Positions 11,216-19,709 of a stretch of DNA of 64,000 bases are shown here, one piece after another (the first letter of the stretch is position 1; each line of letters begins with the position of its first letter). Below the pieces are notes generated by a model, which worked only from the letters and a program-made list of their open reading frames with translations, had not been told where the DNA came from and ran no database searches. The DNA is from Sanderia malayensis (lineage: Eukaryota; Cnidaria; Scyphozoa; Semaeostomeae; Pelagiidae). The stretch is from assembly GCA_013076295.1 (NCBI GenBank), contig RQOL01000495.1, positions 1 through 64,000 of the forward strand, read 5' to 3'. The position numbers were made by a program, and so were the translations under genes.

Positions 11216-11434
11216 AGTAGTATATAGAGGCTAACGACCATATGGACTTTTTTAATGTTTAAGAGCGGCGCGGTTTTTTAAATGTTTAAGGAAAAGGCGC
11301 GGAAGTTTGAATGTTTAAGCTGCGGATTAGGCGTGGAAGTTTGAATGTTTAAGCTGCGGATTAGGTGGGGTTGAAATTACTTTGGAAAATGAACATGTTG
11401 ACTCGGGTTTCTGGAGGCGATTTAAATTATTTTA
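11216..11434 (+). repeat. Polinton left terminal inverted repeat
   Basis: 219 bp matching the right end (185 bp) except for one extra tandem copy of a 34-bp unit (about 11297-11364). It contains four iterations of ATGTTTAAG (starting at 11255, 11282, 11311 and 11345), each followed by GC-rich sequence. Such iterons could be recognition sites for integrase or the replication machinery; that is inference. Confidence 0.95.
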
Positions 11435-11500
11435 AAGTATAAAAAGAATTTGTTATTTTTTTGTGAATATAAAGTGGGAAAAAAGGTTATAAGGATAAAA

Positions 11501-12240
11501 ATGGAAAACTGCAGGCAGGAGCAAATGAACAAAATGGAGAAAATCCAGAAAAAGATAAGAGGAGTAAATGATGAATTATTACGCAAAGTTAATATAATGT
11601 CAGATTGGGGTGAGAAGTTGTTAGGAACAGTTGGTGAAATAAAGCGAACATTAGAACAAAATCAAGTTGAAATTGAAACTCTAAATTTAAAATTTAAAAA
11701 TCAGGGATTTGATTGGGATTTTGATGGTGAATATATGAAAATAGTTGATGGATTACAAGATTGTGCTGAAAGATATCGAAGAACGAATGTTGATGAGTAT
11801 TTGTGTAACAGAAATGAAAGATCGGATTTGAAAAATGCGTTTATATATTTGAAACCTGTTTATGTTATTCAAAATGGATAGATATAGAAATGATAAAAGA
11901 AGCACACTCATATATAATGAAAAATGAAAGAGCTTCAGAGTTTTCACAAAAAGTTAGATGTACAAAATATGAAGGTAAGTGTATCAGTATTGTCATCCTG
12001 ATAAAATTGAAAGTGAGTTACAAAATTGATTACACAACAGAAAAGATGAATGCGTGGGAGTTTATAGTAAGGTTTTTATGGATCCATCCGTTTGCAGACG
12101 GGAATGGGAGAATTGCAAAATTGTTATATTATTTCTTATCAAAAGATTTGAAAATATGGACTAATCAAAGTAAATATATTCGTGAATGTATAAGTCTACA
12201 AAAGAAAATGGTGAAAGATGGGAAGTTGATTTATGAATAA
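11501..12240 (+). pseudogene. Fic-domain protein with coiled-coil N-terminus (frameshifted)
   Basis: The ATG at 11501 opens a charged, coiled-coil N-terminal half (to about 11760). It is followed by a Fic domain whose active-site motif HPFADGNGR lies at about 12088-12114. Fic enzymes usually transfer AMP or another nucleotide-borne group to Ser, Thr or Tyr of target proteins; the motif His is the catalytic base. The Fic part is in a second frame from about 11890, and the stretch at 11975-12040 carries further single-base differences from the copy at 50.5 kb. The closing Arg of the extended motif is Lys here (GRIAK). No inhibitory (S/T)xxxE(G/N) helix was recognised. It is the first gene inside the left terminal repeat. 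Confidence 0.75.
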
Positions 12241-12343
12241 TAAACGATCAGGAAGTGTTTATTTAAAATGAATTAAAAAAAGGTGAATAAAACAATTTAA
12301 AATGAATGAGGGAAAGAAATTGAAGTAATAAAGCATAATCACA

Positions 12344-13272
12344 ATGGAAGTAAGAGACTTGTTACATCTATCGCATGAGGAGAAATTGCGATATATAGAT
12401 CAACAGATCAGAAATTTAGAATGGGAGCGAAATACAGAATTAGCGAGTCAGACAACTAATTCAGAGAAGAATATAGAAAAGAGATGAGTGAGTTGAAAAC
12501 ACAACTTATTGCATTGAAAAGAGAAGATAAAAAGTGAAATTAATGCGGAATTAATTGGTGAGTTGTTAGACGAGCAGAAGAATTCAGGATTGAAGTTGGA
12601 AAGAGAAATGAAAGAAATAAGAGGTAAAGTAATAAGAATGGGGAATTATTTGAAGATCTGTTGGATGAACAGAGAAATGTACAAATGAAAGTAGATAAAT
12701 TACTAAAGAGTAAAGTGATAAAACAGAACAGATGGATTTTCATGAGATTCGAATGTTAGAGAATAATCAGATTAAAAATGATTTGAGGATAAAAAGGTTA
12801 GAAGAAACTATTATCATCCAGAGTCGATGAATGGCAATATGATTTGATTATTGATAATTTTGTTAATGAAAAGGGAGCGGTGATGGATGCAACACGATCA
12901 AATCAGTCCAGTATTTTTAACGAGTAATTTTGGATATAAAATGGGTTTAAGAATCTACTTGAATGGAGATCAATCACACGGAGCGCAGAATAGATTTATT
13001 AGTTTATATATTATGGTATATAAAGGATTGTATGATAACATTGTATCATGGCCACTAGATAAGCAAGTAACATTAAAATAATTAATCAACATAACAGAAA
13101 TTTAGATGTTCAGGAAACCTTTAGAACAAAAGTAGAAAGTGAAGCTTTTAAGAAACCAAAAAGTGTTAAAAACATACCTTCAGGAGTTCCATGTATGATG
13201 CCATTATCGAAGCTCAGTGAGCGAGGATTTATAGTTGATGATAAGTTGTTTATAGAATGTAAGGTAGAGTAA
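12344..13272 (+). pseudogene. Coiled-coil plus TRAF-C (MATH) protein (frameshifted)
   Basis: ATG at 12344. Roughly 160 residues of heptad-rich helix come first, in three alternating frames, then a TRAF-C domain with the signature FGYKMGLRIYLNGD and later WPLDKQVTL, FKKPKSVKNIPSG and the final FIVDDKLFIECKVE. Coiled coil plus MATH is the trimerising C-terminal half of TNF-receptor-associated factors; no RING or TRAF zinc fingers precede it. A protein of this form could bind receptors or adaptors without ubiquitin-ligase activity. That effect is inferred. Single-base gaps relative to the copy at 51.1-52.0 kb break the frame at several points. Confidence 0.8.
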
Positions 13273-13329
13273 CAAGAGAAAAGGAATAATTTTATTGAAC
13301 ATTGTATCACTTTATCATTATAAAACTTA

Positions 13330-13883
13330 TTAAAAATTATCATTATATAAATCAAAAAAAAGTTCAAGTTCATCAACATCGTAATCACTCCCCTCAATCC
13401 ATTTTATTGTCTCTAATTCTGATTTAAAATGTCTATTGGCTTTTCTGAAATGGTTTAAGGAAAGTCCGTCTTCCTCGGTTGCCTCTTTGATTCCCACGTC
13501 GGGAATTTCGTCTTCAACTTGCTTGAAATCCTCGTCCTCGTCGTCGTCATCATCACCATCCCACATTTCTGCAGGCAATATACTGCAGACATTTGGTTTG
13601 CTCGGGTTCGAGCGGAACATTTTCCAATCGACTCGCTCACGTTCACCAAACCAATATGGAAATTTGAGCGTGGTGCGACCATTTTGTCTTACCTCACTTA
13701 CGAGTCGGAGTCGCAGCTCTTTAAATTTCGTCTTCAAACTTTTGTCATGTTCCCATAACTCGTGAACAGCGGATTGTTGTTAATGCATTTTGCTGTTTGA
13801 TCAGCCTTTTTCCCTTCGTAAATACACATCAACCAAAAAGGCTTTGGTATACTGCGAATGGTGGTGTACGTCAAAGTATCCAT
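13330..13883 (-). pseudogene. Unrecognised antisense gene, ILPAEMW family
   Basis: Reads leftward, tail-to-tail with the TRAF-like gene, ending 58 bp past its stop. ATG at 13883, about 180 residues. Landmarks are PFWLMCIYEGKKA near the N-terminus, PYWFGE, ILPAEMW, an Asp/Glu-rich stretch and a C-terminal FFFDLYNDNF. A frameshift near 13745 separates the N-terminal 45 residues. Two relatives occur in the truncated copy at 52.1-53.3 kb. I do not recognise the family. The acidic centre and conserved W/F residues suggest a small soluble interaction protein. Confidence 0.5.
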
Positions 13884-14240
13884 GTTCAAGAAAAATTAGA
13901 ATTGAATTTTGAAGTAAAGTGTAAGTTTCTTTTATCGATATAAACTGGTCAAACTAGTTTGATGATAGGAATCAAAGTCTAACTGCTTGGGAATGGGGGA
14001 TGCGATTATATGATTGGACAAAATGATGATTTGATGTATGGTACGATGGGGAATGAAATATGATTGGATAGAAGATAACTATTGTTGAAGGTTGAGGTAT
14101 ACTATGAATGGTGGTACACGTGAAAGTGTCCATGTTGAAGAAAAATACCACTCAAACTAGTTTGATGATTAGGAATCAAAGTCTAACTGCTTGGGAATGG
14201 GGATGTGATTATATGATTGGACAAAATGATAATTTGATGG
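13884..14240. repeat. Tandemly duplicated 5' fragment of the antisense gene
   Basis: A roughly 200-bp segment containing the start of the antisense gene and upstream sequence is repeated (about 13845-14060 and 14090-14260). Each repeat carries the GGTATAC...TGAATGGTGGT...GTCCATGTT block and the shared TCAAAGTCTAACTGCTTGGG. The same duplication occurs at 53.27-53.71 kb in the truncated copy. Confidence 0.7.
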
Positions 14241-14381
14241 ATGGTGCGATGGGGAATGAAATATGATTGGATAGAAGATAACTATTGTTGTCGCGAGTTA
14301 AATAACCGGGAAATGGCAAATTTTGTACAAACGATTTCTAAAACTGAAGAAAGAGAAGAGAAAGAAAAAAAAGAGCTGAAA

Positions 14382-15381
14382 ATGGTGTATACGAAGAAAG
14401 CAACGCAAGCTGCAAGAAGTTTTACAGGAGAAGGTATGTTAGACGTTACAAAATTTACAGCTAAAGTTAAGAGAACCGTATGTGTTCTTGCACCGTTTTC
14501 AATTAATGGAGTTGTGAGAGAAGCGCTCGACGAACTCAATCCTCGTGAGATTTCGTATGAATTATCAACATCTCTGTTAACCTATTCAGTAGGTTTTACG
14601 TCATTTACAGATAGATTTCTGAATGTTATATTTAGTTTAGAGGAGGGAGAGATGTATTCTATCGTGAGAATTCGAGATGCAGTAAGTGAGATCCGTCTTT
14701 GTAATATGTATGTAAAGCGTTTAATTGGTGAAATTAAGAAACGCATTAATTTAGATCGGATTGCTTTAAATTTAATTAAAATCATATTCCCAACAAATGC
14801 ACAGTTAAGTAATATGAAGCATTTTTATGCTAATACTGACTTTAATGTCAAAAGTATTAACTTACCCGCTAAAACTGGATTGAAGCGAGATTTGGATGAT
14901 GATGAAGATGTTGTTGAAAAAAAGGAGACGAAGAAGGTTAAATATGAGGATAAAAAAAAAACCTCATGATCCGAGGAAAGAAAAAGGGGTGAGGAAAAAG
15001 GATATTCCTCCAAAACCAGCAGTTGCAAAAGCAACTGCTACAGAGGTTAAACCTGTGAAAAAGGTTGAAGAGTTGCCAAAATCAGTTCCCACCATAAATG
15101 AATTAATGGGGGAAACTGAAGAAATGATGCAAGCAACATCATCAATTTTAAACCTTGGTGAGGAATCGATCTTTGATGATATTTTGGATCATAATTTTAT
15201 GAACGATTTTGACAATGAGCCACAGAAAAAAACACACGGGCGGATAGCCCAAAAAGGTGTTCCTGGAACTGGCTTGGGACGCGGTAAGCTTCACTCCTTT
15301 AGCAATATGGTGAAGGAGCAGCGAGAGAAGCATAGGATTCCAGGTTTATCAGATTCATCCTCCTCTTCAGAAGAGGAATAA
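14382..15381 (+). pseudogene. ORF A, FPTN-family protein with acidic Ser tail (frameshifted)
   Basis: The ATG at 14382 was chosen because it aligns with the start of the related gene at 16040. About 195 residues of a helical domain contain TxxxRSFxxEG, an AKVKRTVCVLAPF block and FPTNAQLSNMKHFYANTDF. Then follows a Lys/Glu/Pro-rich linker and a C-terminal tail SDSSSSSEEE. A run of ten A's at 14952-14961 shifts the frame; the second half reads from about 14970 to 15381. The tail resembles casein kinase-type phosphorylation tracts of viral nuclear or matrix proteins. No known family is recognised. Confidence 0.6.
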
Positions 15382-15495
15382 AAAACATTGACAGAAATGA
15401 ACGTTATGCATTATGATTTTTTATATGTAGTAGACATCATTCATTATAATTATTGTGAGAATTATAATAAAACAGTATACGTAGCTTTCAATAGT

Positions 15496-15753
15496 AGAAC
15501 ATTCCAGAACATTCTAGCAACTTTCTAATCTCGTAGAATCGATAGCCATCTTTAGTTTATTTAGGCCCAATGTAAACATGTGGCCTCGATTTCGTTTTGT
15601 TGACGTAATTGTAATTCGGCTACCTTCAAGAACCTTCTAGGGCTACCCCAAAATAGGTACGATGTAATTAACCCTATGATGGGTAATGATGACAACGTTA
15701 CTAGAATATTTTTAGACTTAGATATAAAAGAGTAGAGATTGTAAGAATAATTA
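15496..15753 (+). promoter_or_regulatory. Promoter with two heat-shock elements and a TATA box
   Basis: 15496-15515 reads AGAAC ATTCC AGAAC ATTCT, four perfect alternating nGAAn/nTTCn pentamers. 15624-15638 reads CTTCA AGAAC CTTCT, three more. TATAAAAG follows at 15723, so transcription should start near 15750. Trimeric heat-shock factor binds arrays of three or more such pentamers. The arrangement predicts stress-induced expression of ORF B at 16040. Confidence 0.75.
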
Positions 15754-15807
15754 TTCGTTCATTCGTTCAGATTCTTCATGTGATGCTTGTGAAACTTGTG
15801 AGAATTG

Positions 15808-15944
15808 GTAAGCTGTGAAACATTCAAGTTGTGATTTGTGAACAATCTGTGATTTATTGTCGTGGCTAACTATACGATTCCCGACACTATACATTACGTA
15901 GTAAAGATGTTTTGTCTTGTTTTTTTTTATTTTGTGTTCTGCAG
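15808..15944 (+). other. Predicted intron in the 5'UTR of ORF B
   Basis: A donor GGTAAGC at 15808 and an acceptor at 15944 preceded by a T-rich tract (TTTTATTTTGTGTTCTGCAG) lie between the TATA box and the ATG at 16040. A 137-bp intron in a leader is common for animal genes and fits spliced transcription of this element gene in the nucleus. It is predicted from sequence only. Confidence 0.55.
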
Positions 15945-16039
15945 AAAAGAAAGAAAATGAAAAAAACATATGAGAAAAAGAATATTTAATCAGATGAAAG
16001 TGAACAAATAATTAATTGTATGTAAGAGAATAATTCAAA

Positions 16040-17026
16040 ATGCCATCGATAAAAAAACTTACGCAAGACACTAGAAGTTTTGAAAATGAAGGATTAATAA
16101 ATTTGAATGAATTTTCAGCTAGAGAAAAGCAAACGATTTGTCTTGTGCTCCCGTTTGATTTTGCAAAATGTGCGTTGGAAATTTTGAACTGTGAAAGTAA
16201 GAAAAAAGTGAAAATTCAAACGAGTGAATCATATTTGAAATATCAATTAGGTTTTCAAACATTTGTTAGTAAATTTATGTTGCTTATCTTTGAAAAAGAA
16301 TATAATGAGTTGCGAGAAATTCTAGCGTTAGAAACAATGATAAATTTAAAGGATATGGTGAATAATTATGAAACACATTTGAGAGAAAAATTGTCACATA
16401 ATATAGATACAATTGGAATGTTTTGTACAAAAGTATTGTTTCCAACCAATAATCAGTTATCAAAAATGAAATATTTCTTTCAAAATACAGATTTTGAGGT
16501 TGTAGAAACGGATGATTTATTAAAAAGAGAACATAATGTTTGTTATTTTGAGAATGAATTGATGGAAAATGTAAAACAAGTAGAAAGAGAAATTAATAAA
16601 CGTGAAGAAGTGGATTCTGTTTTGAAAAAGGAATTGATGGAATTATTAATTATTTGTAATGCAAATATAGGAGTAGCAAATAACCAATCGATTGACGATA
16701 AAGAGGAGGTTGTAAATTATAAGTTAGAAGATAAAATGAAAGATATTTCATTACTTATTCGAAAAAATTATACACCGAAAGAGATTAATCGAATTACACA
16801 TGTGGTAAATGAAATAATTTATGCAGAAGAAAAAGCTGACAGACAATTAATTGATGATTTATTTCAAAAAGAACTTCTCTTTCAAAAAGAGGAAAAAACG
16901 AAAATGTGTGATGAAATGTTTTTAGATGATTTGGATGAATTACAGACAACGTTAACTTTTGATGATCTAGATACAATTAATGATGATGTGGACTATATGT
17001 ATGATTTTGAAGAAAAATCAATTTAA
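16040..17026 (+). CDS. ORF B, second FPTN-family protein
   Basis: 328 residues, intact, from an ATG 95 bp after the predicted 5'UTR acceptor. The first 165 residues parallel ORF A: LTQDTRSFENEG, SAREKQTICLVLPF, then VLFPTNNQLSKMKYFFQNTDF. The remainder is acidic helical sequence without the Ser tail of ORF A. The pair therefore comes from an old duplication within the element. Function is unknown. It is the gene most directly downstream of the heat-shock promoter and lies upstream of the packaging ATPase. A capsid-associated or transcriptional role is equally possible. Confidence 0.7.
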   Translation: MPSIKKLTQDTRSFENEGLINLNEFSAREKQTICLVLPFDFAKCALEILNCESKKKVKIQTSESYLKYQLGFQTFVSKFMLLIFEKEYNELREILALETMINLKDMVNNYETHLREKLSHNIDTIGMFCTKVLFPTNNQLSKMKYFFQNTDFEVVETDDLLKREHNVCYFENELMENVKQVEREINKREEVDSVLKKELMELLIICNANIGVANNQSIDDKEEVVNYKLEDKMKDISLLIRKNYTPKEINRITHVVNEIIYAEEKADRQLIDDLFQKELLFQKEEKTKMCDEMFLDDLDELQTTLTFDDLDTINDDVDYMYDFEEKSI

Positions 17027-17255
17027 GTGATATAATATATTATATAATGATTGGTAGAAGTTGCGGATGATAAAAATGTTGAAACGGAAAATAGATGATA
17101 TTATTATATATCAGATGATGATGATGGAAATGAACAAAATGATATTGGTGATGGGAAGTATAATGATGTATTATTAGCAACAAAAAAAGGAAAGGAGCAT
17201 TCACATTAATGAAAATGATAATGCTAGAAAAGTATTATGCGAAGTAAATAGGATT

Positions 17256-17941
17256 TTGAATGAAGAACCAAATATATTTGACATTACGTTAAAAAATCCA
17301 TTTACGTTATTACTTACTGGTAAATCAGGTTGTGGAAAAACATTTTGGTTAATGAAGTTATTAAGTAAATGGAAAACAGTGACGAATGATCATAAAGGAA
17401 AATTGTTAAAAAATATTTTATGGTTTTATGGAATTGAACAAAAAGAACTGTTTGATAAATTGAAAAATGAATTTGGTGAAAACCATATTGAATTTATAAA
17501 AGGTTTGAACAAAGAGAAATTAGAACAAGCAGAAAATGGAATAATAGTATTAGACGATTTAATGAGTGAAATGCGAAATGATACAGATGTAGCACAATTA
17601 TTTACAAAGTGTTCACATCATAAAACAGTAACTGTTTTATTTTATGGCAAACTCCTTTTCCACAAGGAAAAACAACTAAAGAAATTGCAACAAATGTTGA
17701 TTATCAAGTGGTGTTTAACAATGAAAGACAAAAAAGCCAACTGACAACATTATGTCAACAAATGACATCAAGTGCACAAAAAGGAAGAGAATTGTTTAAT
17801 AAAATTCAAAAATATTTTGATAATAATAAAGAGTCTTATCCGAATGTGCTCATGAATTTCAAATCTGGTGACGAAAAAAAGATAAATTATTTGATAAATT
17901 TCTTAAGTGATGATAAAAAAAAACCTTGTCAAGAATTATAA
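17256..17941 (+). pseudogene. A32-like DNA-packaging ATPase (frameshifted)
   Basis: An HerA/FtsK-superfamily ATPase that pumps DNA into virions, one of the defining Polinton genes. Walker A is GKSGCGKT (17319-17342) and Walker B is NGIIVLDDLM (about 17535-17565). Near 17650 the frame shifts, and the C-terminal part (FPQGKTTKEI, then FNNERQKSQLTTLCQQM) continues to 17941 as in family members. The open frame starts at a TTG; the coding-like acidic sequence at 17120-17208 in another frame may be the true N-terminus. With indels repaired the length would be about 230-270 residues, normal for the family. Confidence 0.85.
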
Positions 17942-18176
17942 ATTGGAAAATTTTAGTTATTTTCAACCTTTTCAGAGGGGTTGACGCATAATTTTCTATT
18001 AATGTTATCTACTTTCATTTGTACAATCTTCCAATAGAAGAGGATTTGAATTCATGGAGTTAAAAAGAAAAAAAGAATACAAATTTTTAAGTAAAGATGA
18101 AAAAGAACTATAAATATGAGGAACATGCAGAATTGTTTTATTACGTACTGATAATAAAGATAAGAAAAAAAGAAAA

Positions 18177-18401
18177 ATGGGGGCTGGTGGTAGCACAATT
18201 GCGGCGTATAGTCTTTTTGGAATTGATCATGGGGCTAAGAAGAAAAAACGTCACTTTTTAAGAATGTTAGGATTGAAAGGGAAACGAGCAAAAACATTTA
18301 GTGATGTGACTGGTTTTGGGTATTCTAAGTTAAATAAAAATGTAAGAAGAAAGAAAAAGATGTTGAAAAAGAGAAAACTAAGGAAAATATATGTTATATA
18401 A
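18177..18401 (+). CDS. Small basic virion-type protein 1
   Basis: 74 residues from an ATG in a clear purine-rich context. It starts with a glycine-rich MGAGGSTIAAYSLFG, where a myristoylation-like MG is notable, followed by a strongly basic C-terminal half (runs of Lys/Arg). It lies just after the packaging ATPase. Short basic proteins at this place in Polintons and adenovirus-like elements are usually core or membrane-active virion proteins. That role is inferred from composition and position. Confidence 0.5.
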   Translation: MGAGGSTIAAYSLFGIDHGAKKKKRHFLRMLGLKGKRAKTFSDVTGFGYSKLNKNVRRKKKMLKKRKLRKIYVI

Positions 18402-18435
18402 ATCATTTTTATTGTGAAAAATATTCTTAAACGAA

Positions 18436-18684
18436 ATGGGAGGTGTTGCAGGTAGATTAGCTGCTAGAGGAATTACACGAGCAGCTGTAAAGACAGCTGC
18501 AAAAGCATTAGCTAAAAGAGCAGCAATTGAAGCGGGAAAAGGTGCTTTACAAACTGGTGGTAGTGCTGCAGCGGATGCTTTATTAAAAGGTCGTGGGAGA
18601 GTTAGTAAAAAGATAGTGTTAAGAGGGATTCGAAAGCGAAAAAACGTAAAAAGAGTAATAAGAAAAAGGAGAAAAAGGAAATAA
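18436..18684 (+). CDS. Small Ala-rich basic protein, pX-like candidate
   Basis: 82 residues. The N-terminal two-thirds is an amphipathic Ala/Lys/Arg helix (AAVKTAAKALAKRAAIEAGK), the last third is almost all Lys/Arg and Val. This composition matches adenovirus core or lytic-peptide proteins and the PX-like proteins of adintoviruses. It is a candidate for DNA condensation or membrane disruption within the virion. The start codon is the only ATG in range. Family membership is not proven by sequence. Confidence 0.5.
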   Translation: MGGVAGRLAARGITRAAVKTAAKALAKRAAIEAGKGALQTGGSAAADALLKGRGRVSKKIVLRGIRKRKNVKRVIRKRRKRK

Positions 18685-18740
18685 TAGTAGAAAATCACAT
18701 ATAAAATAGACACGAGAAAGAAAAAGGGAAAGAAATAACA

Positions 18741-18953
18741 ATGAAGTTTTTTAGAGCAACACGTTTATTCGGAAAACACTCAACATATAATAGAAAAAAG
18801 AAAACCGGTCCATCTAGAAAATTAGTTGGTAATGGAAAAATTGTAATGAAACCCGTTTCACAACTTGCACGTCATTTAGCCCGAACTGCTGTTGTCCCTG
18901 GAAGTGGTGTGACGGTAATTCAACAAAATGGTCGCGTTGTGTTGAGAAAATAA
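18741..18953 (+). CDS. Small basic protein 3
   Basis: 70 residues, basic at the N-terminus (NRKKKTGPSRK), then a short region of predicted beta structure with a GSGVTVIQQNGRVVL motif. It is the third member of a run of five closely spaced short rightward ORFs. Function is not recognised; a minor virion protein is likely from context. Confidence 0.45.
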   Translation: MKFFRATRLFGKHSTYNRKKKTGPSRKLVGNGKIVMKPVSQLARHLARTAVVPGSGVTVIQQNGRVVLRK

Positions 18954-19033
18954 ATTAATAGAAATGTAGAATTTTGAAAAAAACAGTTGATTAAAAGTAT
19001 ATAAAATAATGACATAAAACAAAGGTAGTAATC

Positions 19034-19345
19034 ATGGAGCATTTACGACATTTTACAATTAAAGTTGGTGACAAATCGGTAGCTGAAGCTTTTTATCAAG
19101 AATTGCAAGAAACAGCATCAAGAGAATCAATTTTGAAAATAATATTTATTGAAAGTTCATTTTGTTTAGGCAAAAAGGTAGTGTTAGACATTACAACAGA
19201 CGATACTAAATTTTTAAATAATACTCGCGGTGATATTGAAAAGTGGTTTTCAAATGCTCTTCGTCTTAGAAGAGAATTGATTTATGAAATTGAAGAGATA
19301 GCAGATATACTATATTCAAAACCAGAATTTCAAAAGGGTATATAA
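19034..19345 (+). CDS. Unrecognised 103-residue protein
   Basis: Mixed alpha/beta and neutral to acidic, unlike the basic ORFs around it. It contains LRHFTIKVGDKSVAEAFYQEL and a C-terminal helix. The stop (19345) is 3 bp before the next ATG (19349), which suggests translation from neighbouring or shared transcripts. I recognise no domain. Confidence 0.45.
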   Translation: MEHLRHFTIKVGDKSVAEAFYQELQETASRESILKIIFIESSFCLGKKVVLDITTDDTKFLNNTRGDIEKWFSNALRLRRELIYEIEEIADILYSKPEFQKGI

Positions 19346-19348
19346 AAT

Positions 19349-19555
19349 ATGCTTCAGTTTTCTCCATTGAACGCGCCATCATCAAAAAAATCCAAGAAAA
19401 AAGCGAAAAAGAAATATCAACATAAACTTAGATCATTTCAAATTATCAGTAGAAAAATTGGACCAATTCCTAATAGTAAATATCATCATAAACCATACGG
19501 AAAGTGTCATTCGCGAATTAGACGAATGTTGCGAAGGCAAAAAAGAAAAAGGTGA
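19349..19555 (+). CDS. Small Lys/Arg-rich protein 5
   Basis: 68 residues, more than 35% Lys and Arg, ending RRMLRRQKRKR. It has the composition of a protamine-like DNA-condensing or nuclear-localised core protein. It closes the basic cluster at 18.2-19.6 kb. Confidence 0.45.
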   Translation: MLQFSPLNAPSSKKSKKKAKKKYQHKLRSFQIISRKIGPIPNSKYHHKPYGKCHSRIRRMLRRQKRKR

Positions 19556-19628
19556 AAAGGTTAAAACATGAATGGGAGAATATGACATCTGTCAATCAAT
19601 CAATCAATCAAATATAGCAATCAAAACA

Positions 19629-19637
19629 TATAAAAGG
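19629..19637 (+). promoter_or_regulatory. TATA box for the 348-residue gene
   Basis: ATATAAAAGGGG, about 80 bp before the ATG at 19710. A purine-rich leader with CAAGAAC repeats follows. Confidence 0.6.
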
Positions 19638-19709
19638 GGAGACTTGTAGAGTAAGATTCATTCGCTGTGAAGAACAAGAACACAAGTAAAGTCAAATCAA
19701 GAATAAGAA

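Noticed and set aside
11501..12240. Bacterial-type Fic toxin-antitoxin pair
   Set aside because: No antitoxin gene or inhibitory helix was found, and the gene is embedded in a eukaryotic virus-like element, so a toxin-antitoxin reading is unsupported.
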